34,102 nt of DNA. It comes from Gracilibacteraceae bacterium (lineage in GTDB: Bacteria > Bacillota > Desulfitobacteriia > Desulfitobacteriales > Syntrophobotulaceae). The notes under the pieces are model-generated. The model saw only the letters and a list, made by a program, of their open reading frames with translations. It was not told the DNA's origin and searched no databases. The DNA is taken from assembly GCA_031263945.1 (NCBI GenBank), contig JAISEW010000022.1, forward strand, positions 1 through 34,102, written 5' to 3'. A program made the position numbers and the translations under genes. Shown piece after piece: positions 16,242 to 24,495 of this stretch (the stretch's first letter is position 1; each line of letters opens with the position of its first letter).

Positions 16242-17136
16242 AACACCGCGCAGCGGTTTTGTCGCGGTGGTTGGGCGGCCGAACGCCGGCAAATCCACTT
16301 TATTGAATACGCTGCTGGGGCAGAAAGTCGTGATCATCTCCGATAAACCCCAGACGACGCGCGACCGCATCCGCTGCATCCTGACCGAGGAGCGGGGGCA
16401 GATAATTTTTATTGACACGCCGGGGATCCACAAACCGCGGCGCCGTTTGGGCGAATACATGCAGACCGCGGCCCGGGGCGCTTTGGACGATGCCGACGCC
16501 GCTCTGCTGGTCGCGGACGTTTCCGTGCCTTTCGGTTCCGGGGACGAGTATTTGCTGGCCCTGACGCGGGAGAGCGGGCTGCCGCTCGTGTTGGCGCTGA
16601 ATAAAACCGATCTGGCGCGGCCGGCGGACATTGCCGCCCGCATCGCTTTTTACGCGAGTCAGGCGGATTTTCGCGACGTCGTGCCCGTCTCCGCTCTGAA
16701 GGGGGATAATACGAACGTGCTGCCGGACGCGCTTTTTCCGCTCCTGCCGCCGGGCCCACTCTTTTACGATCCGGGCGATGTGACGGATAAAACTGAGCGT
16801 TTCATGGCGGCGGAGATGATCCGGGAAAAACTGCTGCTCCTGACACGGGAAGAAATCCCGCACGCTCTGGCGGTCGTCATTGAGGAAATGGAAGAAGAAC
16901 AAACGCTCGTCCGGATAAAAGCGCTGGTGCTGGTGGAGCATGAATCGCAAAAAGGCGTCGTCATCGGGAAAAAAGGGGCTTTGCTGCGGGAGGCCGGCGC
17001 GCTGGCCCGGCGGGATATCGAAGAAATGCTGGGACGGCGGGTGTATTTGCAGCTCTGGGTGAAAACGCGCAAAAACTGGCGCAACAACCCGGCAGGCCTG
17101 CGGGAAGCGGGCTACCGGCTCCGGGATCTGGATTAG
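16231..17136 (+). CDS. era: GTPase Era
   Basis: Era is an essential GTPase that binds the 3' end of 16S rRNA during 30S assembly. The 301-residue protein has G1 GRPNAGKST (about 11-19), G2 region QTTRDRIRCI, G3 DTPGIHKP, and G4 NKTD, followed by a C-terminal KH domain with VIGKKGALLREAG (about 247-259). The start is GTG at 16231, with AGGAAG just upstream inside ybeY. The stop codon is directly followed by the GTG of recO, so the two are tightly coupled. Nothing in the sequence is unusual. Confidence 0.97.
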   Translation: MPDKTPRSGFVAVVGRPNAGKSTLLNTLLGQKVVIISDKPQTTRDRIRCILTEERGQIIFIDTPGIHKPRRRLGEYMQTAARGALDDADAALLVADVSVPFGSGDEYLLALTRESGLPLVLALNKTDLARPADIAARIAFYASQADFRDVVPVSALKGDNTNVLPDALFPLLPPGPLFYDPGDVTDKTERFMAAEMIREKLLLLTREEIPHALAVVIEEMEEEQTLVRIKALVLVEHESQKGVVIGKKGALLREAGALARRDIEEMLGRRVYLQLWVKTRKNWRNNPAGLREAGYRLRDLD

Positions 17137-17772
17137 GTGGCAGTTTTTCAGGCGGACGCCCTCGTGCTTCGCGGACGGGAGTATGGAGAAACAGACAGGC
17201 TTTTGACCTTGTTTTCCCGTGAGTACGGCAAAATCGAGGCTCTCGCCAAAGGGGTGCGGCGGCCGACCAGCAAACAGCGCGGCGGCACGCAGCTTTTCAC
17301 TTACGCGGATTTTCTCCTGTACAGGGGCCGCGCCCTGGCCATAGTGCGTCAGGCCCAGCCGCGCGAGAGCTTCAGCCATTTGTGGGGCGATTGGGAAAAA
17401 AGCCGCGGCGCGGCGGTGATCGCCGAACTGCTGGATGCCGTGACCCTGCGGGAGGAACCGGAGCCGGAACTGTTCCGGCTGACTTTGAGCAGTTTTTTTC
17501 TCATCGCGGATATAGAGCCGGATCTGCTTATCGCGGCTTATGCGCTGAAAGCGCTGAAAGAACAGGGCTATTGGGCGGAAGGCGCCGAAAAGGATTCGGC
17601 GCTCGGCGAGGGCAGCCGCGCTATGCTGCGCCGTCTGCTCCTGACGCCGGCGGAGCAGTTGGCCCGTTTACGCTGGTCGCCGGAGATGCGGGAGGAAATA
17701 TGCGGTTTTTTGCGCCGCTGGGCGGAAGCACAGCTGGAGCGCCGACTCCCGGCCTGGGAAACTACATTTTGA
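17137..17772 (+). CDS. recO: DNA repair protein RecO, zinc-finger-less form
   Basis: RecO loads RecA on single-stranded DNA with RecR during recombination repair. The N-terminal OB-fold (about 1-78) has ADALVLRGREYGETDRLLTLFS and ALAKGVRRPTSKQRGG, both diagnostic. The helical C-terminal domain follows. At 211 residues it is about 35 shorter than usual Bacillota RecO. The missing part is the four-cysteine zinc-finger segment after LKALKEQGYW; there are no CxxC pairs at all. The gene starts with GTG directly after the era stop codon. Its end overlaps convergent ilvE by 11 bases. Confidence 0.9.
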   Translation: MAVFQADALVLRGREYGETDRLLTLFSREYGKIEALAKGVRRPTSKQRGGTQLFTYADFLLYRGRALAIVRQAQPRESFSHLWGDWEKSRGAAVIAELLDAVTLREEPEPELFRLTLSSFFLIADIEPDLLIAAYALKALKEQGYWAEGAEKDSALGEGSRAMLRRLLLTPAEQLARLRWSPEMREEICGFLRRWAEAQLERRLPAWETTF

Positions 17773-18829
17773 TTTCATAGGTCCAGCTAAAAACGTCAGG
17801 CAGCCGGCCCCACTGCAGACCGGTCAGGTTGTCAAAAAGCTTCTGGGCGACGGGGCCGATGCCGCCGTCCGCGACGGGCAGCAATTCGCCGAATATGCTG
17901 AAAGCGCCGATCGGCGAAACCACCGCGGCGGTGCCGGTGCCGAACGCTTCCCGCAAAGCGCCGCTTTTGGCCGCCTGTTGCAGCTCGGCCACGGATATTT
18001 TGCGCTCAGTGACCGTATGCCCCCAGGAGCGCAGGAGCGCGATGGCGGAATCGCGCGTGATGCCGGGCAGAATGCTGCCGTCCAGCGAGGGGGTGACGAT
18101 TTCCTCCTCCAGGCGGAACATGACGTTCATCGTGCCGACTTCCTCAATGTATTTATGTTCTACTCCATCCAGCCAGAGCACTTGGGTGAATCCGAGATCC
18201 TGAGCTTTCTTCTGGGCGATGAGCGAGGCCGCGTAATTGCCGCCGCATTTTGTCTCGCCGGTGCCGCCGATCACGGAGCGGACGTATTCATCCTCTACAT
18301 AGATGCGCACCGGGTCAAGCCCCTCCGGATAGTAGGCGCCGACCGGCGAGCAGATGACGAGGAATTTACAGGTCAAAGGAAGCCGCACGCCCAGATGCGC
18401 CTCATCCGCGATGAGGTAAGGCCGGATATACAAAGAGGCGCCGGGCTGCCGGGGGATCCAGTCCTGATCCGCGCGTACGAGCGCGCTCACCGCCGCGATA
18501 AAGGTTTCTTCCGGCAGATGCGGCAGACAAACGCGCGCGGAAGAAGAATTGAGCCGTTTGGCGTTTTCCAGCGGCCGGAAAAGCAAAACGCGCCCGTCCG
18601 AAGAATAATAGGCTTTCATTCCCTCGAACACTTCCATAGCGTAATGCAGCACCATCGCCGCCGGATCAATGGACAGCGGCGCGTAGGGAACCACGCGCGC
18701 GTCATACCAGCCTCGCCCTTCCGCATAATCCAAAATAAACATATGGTCGGTATAATAGCGACCGAAGCTCAGATTATTCCAATCAGGCTTCACCTTAGGG
18801 GCGCCGGTCGGCTCCAGTCTGATTTCCAC
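17762..18829 (-). CDS. ilvE: Branched-chain amino acid aminotransferase
   Basis: IlvE is a pyridoxal-phosphate enzyme that performs the last step of valine, leucine and isoleucine synthesis, using glutamate. This 355-residue protein is a fold-type IV transaminase of the eukaryote-like BCAT subgroup, seen from MVLHYAMEVFEGMKAY, RPYLIADE and GETKCGGNYAAS, where the lysine-neighbour region binds PLP, and LPGITRDS. The frame extends 20 codons further to an ATG, but the GTG at 18829 has an AGAGGT site eight bases upstream and matches the usual N-terminus EIRLEPTGAPK. The gene stands alone; its tail overlaps recO. A short inverted repeat (18862-18874) lies in its leader. Confidence 0.95.
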   Translation of the reverse strand: MEIRLEPTGAPKVKPDWNNLSFGRYYTDHMFILDYAEGRGWYDARVVPYAPLSIDPAAMVLHYAMEVFEGMKAYYSSDGRVLLFRPLENAKRLNSSSARVCLPHLPEETFIAAVSALVRADQDWIPRQPGASLYIRPYLIADEAHLGVRLPLTCKFLVICSPVGAYYPEGLDPVRIYVEDEYVRSVIGGTGETKCGGNYAASLIAQKKAQDLGFTQVLWLDGVEHKYIEEVGTMNVMFRLEEEIVTPSLDGSILPGITRDSAIALLRSWGHTVTERKISVAELQQAAKSGALREAFGTGTAAVVSPIGAFSIFGELLPVADGGIGPVAQKLFDNLTGLQWGRLPDVFSWTYEIKM

Positions 18830-18861
18830 GGGAATTACCTCTTTTCTGTTTCTTTGCGGAC

Positions 18862-18874
18862 AAAGATCATCTTT
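18862..18874. promoter_or_regulatory. Small dyad in the ilvE leader
   Basis: AAAGAT and ATCTTT (18862-18867 and 18869-18874) flank one base, about 30 bases before the ilvE start. It may be an operator; chance is also possible as the arms are only six bases. Confidence 0.2.
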
Positions 18875-18938
18875 TGTACATATTACCATACCAGCGCGAC
18901 GAATACAATATCAGTCAAGATGAATGGCCATGAACCGG

Positions 18939-18966
18939 CCCGCGACCCGCGACCCGCGAACCGCGA
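18939..18966. repeat. Tandem 7-bp repeat between ilvE and the ABC operon
   Basis: CCCGCGA is present three times exactly (18939-18945, 18946-18952, 18953-18959) and once as ACCGCGA (18960-18966). It lies four bases downstream of the ABC ATPase stop. No hairpin with a T-run is seen, so a terminator role is not supported. Confidence 0.85.
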
Positions 18967-18970
18967 AGGG

Positions 18971-19630
18971 TCACACCAGCCGCCCGGATCTCATGGTCAA
19001 AAGCCTGCGCCCGCAACTTACCGCCTCCGCGTCGTGAGTGGCCATCAGCACCGCCGTCCCTTTTTCCGTGACGGCGGCAAAAATCCGCATGATATCTGCG
19101 GCCGTTTCCTCATCCAGATCTCCTGTCGGCTCGTCGGCGAGCAGCAGTTCCGGCGCGGGAAGCAGCGCGCGGGTAATAGCGGCGCGGCGCAGCTCGCCGC
19201 CCGAAAGGCTGGCGGGGTATTGAGCCGCCAACTGCCGGATGCCCATTTGTTCCAAGAGATCCAGGGCCCGGGCCGTGGGATCGTCCGCGCGCCGGAACAG
19301 CACGCGCGGCAGGATCACGTTTTGCAGCACCGTAAAATTGGGCAGCAGGCTGTGTCCCTGCATGATATAACCCAGCCGCGTATTGCGCAGCCGGGAAAGG
19401 TCTTTGTCGTCCATGGCGCCGTATTCCCGCCCGGCAAAACTGACGCTGCCGGCGTCAGGAGTGAGCAGACCGGCCAATATGTTGAGCAGAGTGCTTTTAC
19501 CGCTGCCGGACCGCCCGGTCAGGCAAACGAATTCCCCCGCCGCCAGCGACAATGATACGTCGTCGAGCGCTAAAAACGGCCGTCCGCCCCGCGAATATTC
19601 CTTTCTGAGGGCGCGGGCCGTTAAGATCAC
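18971..19630 (-). CDS. ABC transporter ATP-binding protein (MacB/LolD type)
   Basis: This is the nucleotide-binding subunit of the adjacent FtsX-type permease. The 219 residues include Walker A GRSGSGKS (39-46), Q91, signature LSGGE (142-146), Walker B LLLADE (162-167) and switch H199. The length and the DEPTGDLD phrase fit the MacB/LolD/FtsE group, which uses ATP to drive changes in an external domain rather than ordinary substrate import. The start is GTG, in a four-base GTGA overlap with the permease stop. The substrate cannot be deduced; see the permease and DUF4418 entries. Confidence 0.93.
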   Translation of the reverse strand: MILTARALRKEYSRGGRPFLALDDVSLSLAAGEFVCLTGRSGSGKSTLLNILAGLLTPDAGSVSFAGREYGAMDDKDLSRLRNTRLGYIMQGHSLLPNFTVLQNVILPRVLFRRADDPTARALDLLEQMGIRQLAAQYPASLSGGELRRAAITRALLPAPELLLADEPTGDLDEETAADIMRIFAAVTEKGTAVLMATHDAEAVSCGRRLLTMRSGRLV

Positions 19631-20847
19631 GCCTCCCCCTCCCGGATAGCGGCGTAAGCGTCACCCCGGCTTATTTTCCCCGCGGAAAACAGCGAGGCCA
19701 GAGGCCCCACGGCGAAAGCCAGCAGCAGACTCGCGGCGGTCAGTCCGGCAAACTGCCCCGGCGACGGCTGCATATAAGGCATACCGGCGATATCCTGGAT
19801 ATAGGCGCGAAAAGGAAGGATGAGCAAAGCGGCCAGAAATACGCCCGCCGTGCTCCCGGCCAGGCTCACCAGGCCCGACTCCAGGAAAACGATCGAGACG
19901 AGCCGGCGGCGCGTGGCGCCCAGCGAACGCAATATCCCAAATTCCCGTTTCCGTTCGTTTAATACGACGGAAAACACGACGGATAAAACCAATAAGGACA
20001 AAACCCAGAGCAGAGCGTCCAGAGCGCCCGCAAAAGCTACGATGGCGCGCAAACCGCCCGATACGCTGTTGATGATGGTTTTGGCCGCTACAACGACGAT
20101 GCCGCTGCCGCCGTAGCCAAACTCGCTGTTGATCCGGCCGGTCACGCCGGAAGGCGTGTAACCTTCATCCACCATCACCATCAGAGAGGAAATCGCGGCG
20201 GCGTCCGGCGGCGGCGTCCCGCCCGCGGCGCCATAGTCGGCGGCGGCGGTTTTGGCCGCGGTCATGTTCATAAAAACAGAAGCGTCAAAACCCGTGCCAG
20301 TTCTTTCCATTTTTGCCGCTATGCGGTAGTCGCGGTCAAAAAATTTGATCGTGTCCCCCACTTTGCCGGCGATCGCCCCGCCCACGATGATGTCTTCGTC
20401 CGCCAGACCGCCGGGGTGGGCGGTTTTCAGCCACGGCTCGATCACGAAATCCGTTTTTTGCTCAAACCCGATCAGCTGGACCGGCATAGCGCAGCAACTG
20501 GCGTTGAGCGAAGCGACGAACAATTGCGGGGAAACGGCGCGCACGCCCTCCACGGCCGCGATTTTATCCAACCAGGCCGCGTCCATATAAAACGTGCCGG
20601 GCTCGCCGCGCAGCAGGATCCCTTCCACCTTCTGGTCATACCCTTTTGGGACGATGAGGATGTCCGCCCCCAGGCGCTTGCCCAGAGCGTCCGTGCCGTT
20701 AAACAGGCTGTAGGCGATAAGCGAGCCGCCGAACAGGACGAAGGACATGAGCGCGACCAGCAAAATCAGGCCGGCGGCGCGAAAAGGCCGCCGTTTCAGG
20801 TTGCACAGCGCCAGGTCGGAAAACGTCAGATACGGCCGGTCAGCCAT
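19627..20847 (-). CDS. FtsX-like ABC transporter permease
   Basis: The 406-residue protein has one N-terminal membrane helix (about 22-48), a large external domain (about 50-270) and three C-terminal helices, the standard FtsX/MacB layout. SLGATRRRLVSIVFLESG near residue 310 is the typical cytoplasmic coupling loop. The external domain has a Cys-Cys pair, C118 and C119, in LNASCCAMPVQLIGFEQ. Paired cysteines followed by methionine could bind metal or form a disulphide. The ATG overlaps the DUF4418 gene by eight bases, so all three genes are translationally coupled. It probably works with the ATPase; substrate unknown. Confidence 0.9.
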   Translation of the reverse strand: MADRPYLTFSDLALCNLKRRPFRAAGLILLVALMSFVLFGGSLIAYSLFNGTDALGKRLGADILIVPKGYDQKVEGILLRGEPGTFYMDAAWLDKIAAVEGVRAVSPQLFVASLNASCCAMPVQLIGFEQKTDFVIEPWLKTAHPGGLADEDIIVGGAIAGKVGDTIKFFDRDYRIAAKMERTGTGFDASVFMNMTAAKTAAADYGAAGGTPPPDAAAISSLMVMVDEGYTPSGVTGRINSEFGYGGSGIVVVAAKTIINSVSGGLRAIVAFAGALDALLWVLSLLVLSVVFSVVLNERKREFGILRSLGATRRRLVSIVFLESGLVSLAGSTAGVFLAALLILPFRAYIQDIAGMPYMQPSPGQFAGLTAASLLLAFAVGPLASLFSAGKISRGDAYAAIREGEA

Positions 20848-21259
20848 CGACGACCTCTTTCCGGCCCCGTCCGCCCAGCAAGTAAAACGAATTAAAAGCG
20901 AACCCCGTGAGTGTGAGGACGCTGATCACCGTAAGAGCGGGAAAAACAACGCGGCGGCAGGCCATGGTCTCCATCGGGCAGCCGCCGATCAGCACGGGCA
21001 GCAGCAAGGCGAGCAGCGCTGTGAAAAAAGCCGCAGCGCTCAAGCCGAGGCGCGTTTGTTTGGACGAAAACATGAGCATCAACACTCCCAACAGGGCTAA
21101 TAAAAGACCAGCGCCTATTTCGGCCTGTCCGGTCCAATGGCATATCATCCAGCCTCCGTCCGGCGCCGGCGAGCAAAGCCGGAAAACGTAACGCGGCCCC
21201 AGAGAAAGCGCCAGACCGGCAGTGATCGCGCCGGCGCCGGAGATAAAACGATTAAACAC
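20840..21259 (-). CDS. DUF4418-type small membrane protein
   Basis: The 139-residue protein has four predicted membrane helices (about 8-25, 46-64, 72-92 and 104-126). I recall this as the DUF4418 family, whose members are often encoded before an ABC permease and ATPase. Two motifs stand out: GWMICHWTGQAE (M38, C40, H41) and GGCPMETMACR (C94, M96, M99, C101). Cys, His and Met at helix ends fit a metal or thiol site, which is inference. The start is GTG with a strong GGAGGG site. It leads the operon from the promoter at 21301-21330. Function is unknown. Confidence 0.85.
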   Translation of the reverse strand: MFNRFISGAGAITAGLALSLGPRYVFRLCSPAPDGGWMICHWTGQAEIGAGLLLALLGVLMLMFSSKQTRLGLSAAAFFTALLALLLPVLIGGCPMETMACRRVVFPALTVISVLTLTGFAFNSFYLLGGRGRKEVVDG

Positions 21260-21300
21260 TGAAACCCTCCTCTTAATAAAGAATAACCAGTCCCTAACTC

Positions 21301-21330
21301 AGTATAGCATACCCTCTCGAAGAGCGTCAA
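21301..21330 (-). promoter_or_regulatory. Promoter of the DUF4418-ABC operon
   Basis: TTGACG (21330-21325) and TATACT (21306-21301) are 18 bases apart, with a TGC extension before the -10 box. The spacer holds a dyad CTCT-CGA-AGAG, and TTAG-N6-CTAA lies upstream of the -35 box (about 21341-21354). Either could bind a regulator. Confidence 0.7.
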
Positions 21331-21370
21331 CAATAAATTAGCAAAAACTAACCTCCGGCGATCATACTAA

Positions 21371-21427
21371 AATTTCAGATTGAAAAAACCGTCTCCGGAA
21401 AGAGACGGTTTTTTTCAATCTGAAATT
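21371..21427. terminator. Bidirectional terminator after groEL
   Basis: A 57-base inverted repeat has arms of about 25 bases with one bulged base. The core ACCGTCTC/GAGACGGT stem with a six-base loop is followed by T-runs on both strands. It ends groEL transcription on the minus strand and shields the DUF4418 promoter region. No plus-strand gene needs it. Confidence 0.92.
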
Positions 21428-21460
21428 CCCTAATTGGCAACAGGCGCCTGACAGCGCGTC

Positions 21461-23095
21461 TTACATCATGCCGCCCATACCGCCCATGCCGCCCATACCG
21501 CCGGCCGCGGCCATCGGATTCTCTTTCTCCGGCAAATCAGCCACTAAACACTCTGTCGTCAAGAGCATCGCGGCGATGGAGGCCGCGTGCTGCAGCGCGG
21601 AACGGGTCACTTTCGCCGGGTCGATAATGCCGACGCCGATCATGTCCTCGTAATTTTCCGTATGCACATTGAATCCTGTGCCGCGTTTCGCGTCCATCAC
21701 CTTCTCCACGACGACGCTGCCTTCACGGCCGGCGTTCGTCGCGATCTGGCGCACCGGTTCCTCCAGCGCCCGCCGCACGATGCGCGCGCCGGTCGCCTGA
21801 TCGCCCGTGAGTTCCAATTTATCCAGCGCGGGGATCGCGTCTACGAAGGCCGTGCCGCCACCGGCGACAAAACCTTCTTCCACGGCGGCTTTTGTGGACG
21901 CCAGCGCGTCCTCGATCCGGAGTTTCTTCTCTTTCATCTCGGTTTCCGTCGCGGCGCCGACTTTGATGACCGCTACGCCGCCGGCCAGTTTCGCCAAGCG
22001 TTCTTGCAGTTTTTCCTTATCAAAATCGGATGTTGTGTCTTCAATCTGACGCCGGATGGATTCCACGCGGTCTTTGATGTCTTTTTCCTTACCGCTGCCG
22101 TCAACAATGGTCGATTCTTCCTTGCTGACGATGACCTGACGGGCGCGGCCCAACTGAGAGATTTCCGTGTTTTCCATCTTGAGTCCGAGTTCTTCCGTTA
22201 TGACCTGTCCAGCCGTCAAAACGGCAATATCTTCCAGCATGGCCTTGCGCCGATCGCCGAATCCCGGCGCTTTCACAGCCACACAGTTAAACGTTCCGCG
22301 CAGTTTGTTCAAAATCAGCGTCGGCAGGGCCTCGCCTTCGACGTCTTCCGCGATTATCAGCAAAGGTTTGCCGGTCGTGACGACCTTTTCCAATACGGGC
22401 AGGATCTCCTGGATCGAACTGATTTTTTTATCCGTAATCAAAATGTAGGGATCGTTCAGCACAGCCTGCATTTTCTCCGTATCCGTCACCATATAAGCGG
22501 ACACATAACCGCGGTCAAAACGCATACCTTCGACGGTTTCGGTTTCCGTCGTCATGCCTTTGGCTTCCTCAACCGTGATAACGCCGTCATTGCCCACCCG
22601 ATCCATGGCCTCGGCGATCATTTTGCCGATTTCCGCATCGCTGGAAGAAATTGTCGCTATCTGGGCGATATCCTCTTTGCCGTTGACTTTCTTCGCGTTG
22701 GCCTTTATGTCTTCGACTATCGACTCAACAGCTTTTTCAATACCTTTTTTGATTTCCATCGGATTAGCGCCGGCAGCCACATTTTTCAGCCCTTCCCGGA
22801 TGATGGCCTGAGCCAGCAACGTCGCGGTCGTGGTCCCATCGCCCGCCACATCGTTAGTTTTGGTCGCGACTTCTTTCACCAGCTGCGCGCCCATGTTCTC
22901 ATAAGGATCCTCAAGCTCGATATCACGGGCTATCGTCACGCCGTCATTAGTGATCAAAGGAGAGCCATATTTTTTATCCAGCACGACATTGCGCCCTTTG
23001 GGCCCCAAAGTAATGCGCACGGCGTCCGCCAGTTTGTTCACGCCCCGCTCCAGCGCGTGCCGCGCGTCCTCATTGAAAATAATTTGTTTTGCCAC
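21461..23095 (-). CDS. groEL: Chaperonin GroEL
   Basis: GroEL forms the double-ring chaperonin that folds proteins with ATP and GroES. The 544-residue protein has normal length and all expected landmarks: GPKGRNVVLD (31-40), D51 in TNDGVTIA, the ATP loop GDGTTTAT (85-92), and the Gly/Met-rich tail GGMGGMGGMGGMM. The ATG follows AGGAGGTAACAGG. It lies 44 bases after groES and is ended by the terminator at 21371-21427. Control is through the CIRCE element in front of groES. Confidence 0.98.
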   Translation of the reverse strand: MAKQIIFNEDARHALERGVNKLADAVRITLGPKGRNVVLDKKYGSPLITNDGVTIARDIELEDPYENMGAQLVKEVATKTNDVAGDGTTTATLLAQAIIREGLKNVAAGANPMEIKKGIEKAVESIVEDIKANAKKVNGKEDIAQIATISSSDAEIGKMIAEAMDRVGNDGVITVEEAKGMTTETETVEGMRFDRGYVSAYMVTDTEKMQAVLNDPYILITDKKISSIQEILPVLEKVVTTGKPLLIIAEDVEGEALPTLILNKLRGTFNCVAVKAPGFGDRRKAMLEDIAVLTAGQVITEELGLKMENTEISQLGRARQVIVSKEESTIVDGSGKEKDIKDRVESIRRQIEDTTSDFDKEKLQERLAKLAGGVAVIKVGAATETEMKEKKLRIEDALASTKAAVEEGFVAGGGTAFVDAIPALDKLELTGDQATGARIVRRALEEPVRQIATNAGREGSVVVEKVMDAKRGTGFNVHTENYEDMIGVGIIDPAKVTRSALQHAASIAAMLLTTECLVADLPEKENPMAAAGGMGGMGGMGGMM

Positions 23096-23139
23096 TTTCC
23101 TGTTACCTCCTCAGTTCGTTAAACTTTGTTCAGCAAAGC

Positions 23140-23430
23140 TCACTTTTCCACTACGGCCTGGACGTCGGTCTCGCGCAGGATCAGGTATTCCTCGCCGTCA
23201 AATTTGATTTCCGTGCCGGAATACTTGGAATAAATCACTCTGTCCCCTACCTTGACGTCCATTGGCTGGCGTTTGCCGTCGTCGTCAAGTTTGCCGGGGC
23301 CGACAGCCATGATCTCCCCTTCAAGCGGCTTCTCTTTCGCCGTATCGGGCATGATGATGCCGCCCTTGCTTTTTTCTTCCTTTTCCACCGCTTTGATGAT
23401 CACGCGATCGCCTAAAGGTCTCAGTTTCAT
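23140..23430 (-). CDS. groES: Co-chaperonin GroES
   Basis: GroES caps the GroEL chamber. The 96-residue protein begins MKLRPLGDRVIIKAVEKEE and has the mobile loop SKGGIIMPDTAKEKP (about 21-35) and GDRVIYSKYSGTE. An ATG 18 codons upstream is possible, but GGGAGGG lies nine to ten bases before the ATG at 23430 and the normal family start is there. CIRCE and promoter lie just upstream at 23474-23539. Confidence 0.98.
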   Translation of the reverse strand: MKLRPLGDRVIIKAVEKEEKSKGGIIMPDTAKEKPLEGEIMAVGPGKLDDDGKRQPMDVKVGDRVIYSKYSGTEIKFDGEEYLILRETDVQAVVEK

Positions 23431-23473
23431 AAACTTGGTTCCCTCCCTCAGAAATGGAATGTATTTCCTATTG

Positions 23474-23500
23474 TTAGCACTCACCTCCGGCGAGTGCTGA
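23474..23500 (-). promoter_or_regulatory. CIRCE operator (HrcA binding site)
   Basis: TTAGCACTC (23474-23482), nine bases, then GAGTGCTGA (23492-23500) match the CIRCE consensus at all but one position. It lies over and just after the predicted transcription start of groES. HrcA repressor binding here would give heat-shock control. hrcA itself is not in the window. Confidence 0.96.
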
Positions 23501-23510
23501 TATCATCGTT

Positions 23511-23539
23511 ATAATATTCCTTTGCTGGAAAAATTGCAA
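23511..23539 (-). promoter_or_regulatory. Promoter of groES-groEL
   Basis: TTGCAA (23539-23534) and TATTAT (23516-23511) are 17 bases apart on the minus strand. The CIRCE element follows at once, in the usual arrangement. Confidence 0.75.
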
Positions 23540-23652
23540 TCCCGAATATCGGCGTTTAAAGCAGTTTATGTTTATTTATTGGCATATATCGCCGTTTATC
23601 GTCTTAATTCTCTCTATTTCGTCTCGCGAATCATTTTTTAACCGTCTTCGCG

Positions 23653-24489
23653 TCATTCCACCACACAAAAACCCAAGGCGCCGGGACCTATATGCGTGCC
23701 GACCACCGCGCCGATTTCCAGCGCGACAAATTCCCGCGGCGCAAATTTTTGCCGGATCATTTCCTCCACAAGGTTCAATCCTGATTTATCCAGGCTGTAA
23801 GCCAGATACACCGTTTTCCCCCGCATCGGCAAGCCGTTTTTCTCCGAGTCGCCTAACATCCAACGCAGCGCGTTTTTATAACCGCGCGCTTTGGCCAGCA
23901 TGATCACTTCTCCGTCACGGATAGTGATGACCGGTTTGACGCCGAGGATATTGCCTACGATCGCCGAACCGAGCGACAGCCTGCCCCCGCGGCGCAGATG
24001 GTCGAGGCTGTCGATAACGCCGTACATCATATGCGTCGCGACGGCGCGCCGCGCCCATTCAGCGATTTCCGCCCCGCCGCGCCCCTCGCGGGCCAGACGA
24101 GCCGCCTCCAGCACGATGGCGCCGAGAGAAAACGTCGCGGTTTGAGAATCGATGAGATAAATACCTTCCCCGCCCAGAGTTTCCTGGGCCAGCACAGCGG
24201 AATTATAAGTCCCGCTCAGTTTTGACGAAATAAAAATACCGACCACTTCCCGTCCGGCTTCGCGATGAGCGCGAAAAGCCTCCGCAAACTGGGCCGGCGT
24301 CACTTGCGACGTAGTGGGCAGAGTTGGACTTTCCGCCATCTTGTGAAAAAATTCCTCACTGCTCAGATCCAATCCGTCTCTATAACATTCCGTTCCAATA
24401 AATACCAATAAAGGTAGTATTTGTATGTCAAAAGCTTCTGGACGGCCTGTCAACTCGCTGGTACTGTCTGTAACGATTTGCACCGTCAT
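23653..24489 (-). CDS. DegV family fatty-acid-binding protein
   Basis: DegV proteins bind fatty acids; in some Gram-positive bacteria the related FakB subunits give fatty acids to the FakA kinase. The 278-residue protein has IVTDSTSEL (5-13), the TTSQVTPAQFAEAF segment, SSKLSGTYNSA, and RRGGRLSLGSAIVGNILGVKPVI, all typical. The C-terminal GAVVGTHIGPGALGFCV closes the lipid pocket. The fakA gene is not here, so a FakB role is only possible. The ATG lies six bases after the second LCP gene with an AGGGG site, so it is the last gene of the mecA-LCP-LCP-degV set. No clear terminator follows. Confidence 0.92.
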   Translation of the reverse strand: MTVQIVTDSTSELTGRPEAFDIQILPLLVFIGTECYRDGLDLSSEEFFHKMAESPTLPTTSQVTPAQFAEAFRAHREAGREVVGIFISSKLSGTYNSAVLAQETLGGEGIYLIDSQTATFSLGAIVLEAARLAREGRGGAEIAEWARRAVATHMMYGVIDSLDHLRRGGRLSLGSAIVGNILGVKPVITIRDGEVIMLAKARGYKNALRWMLGDSEKNGLPMRGKTVYLAYSLDKSGLNLVEEMIRQKFAPREFVALEIGAVVGTHIGPGALGFCVVE

Positions 24490-24495
24490 TGCCGT

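Noticed and set aside
21587..23122. 511-codon plus-strand frame opposite groEL
   Set aside because: It is the antisense frame of a highly conserved gene and has unusual Phe/His/Arg-rich composition.
23622..23654. CGCGAA/TTCGCG hairpin as terminator for degV
   Set aside because: The arms are six bases with a 16-base loop and the T-run lies in the loop on the wrong strand, not after the stem.
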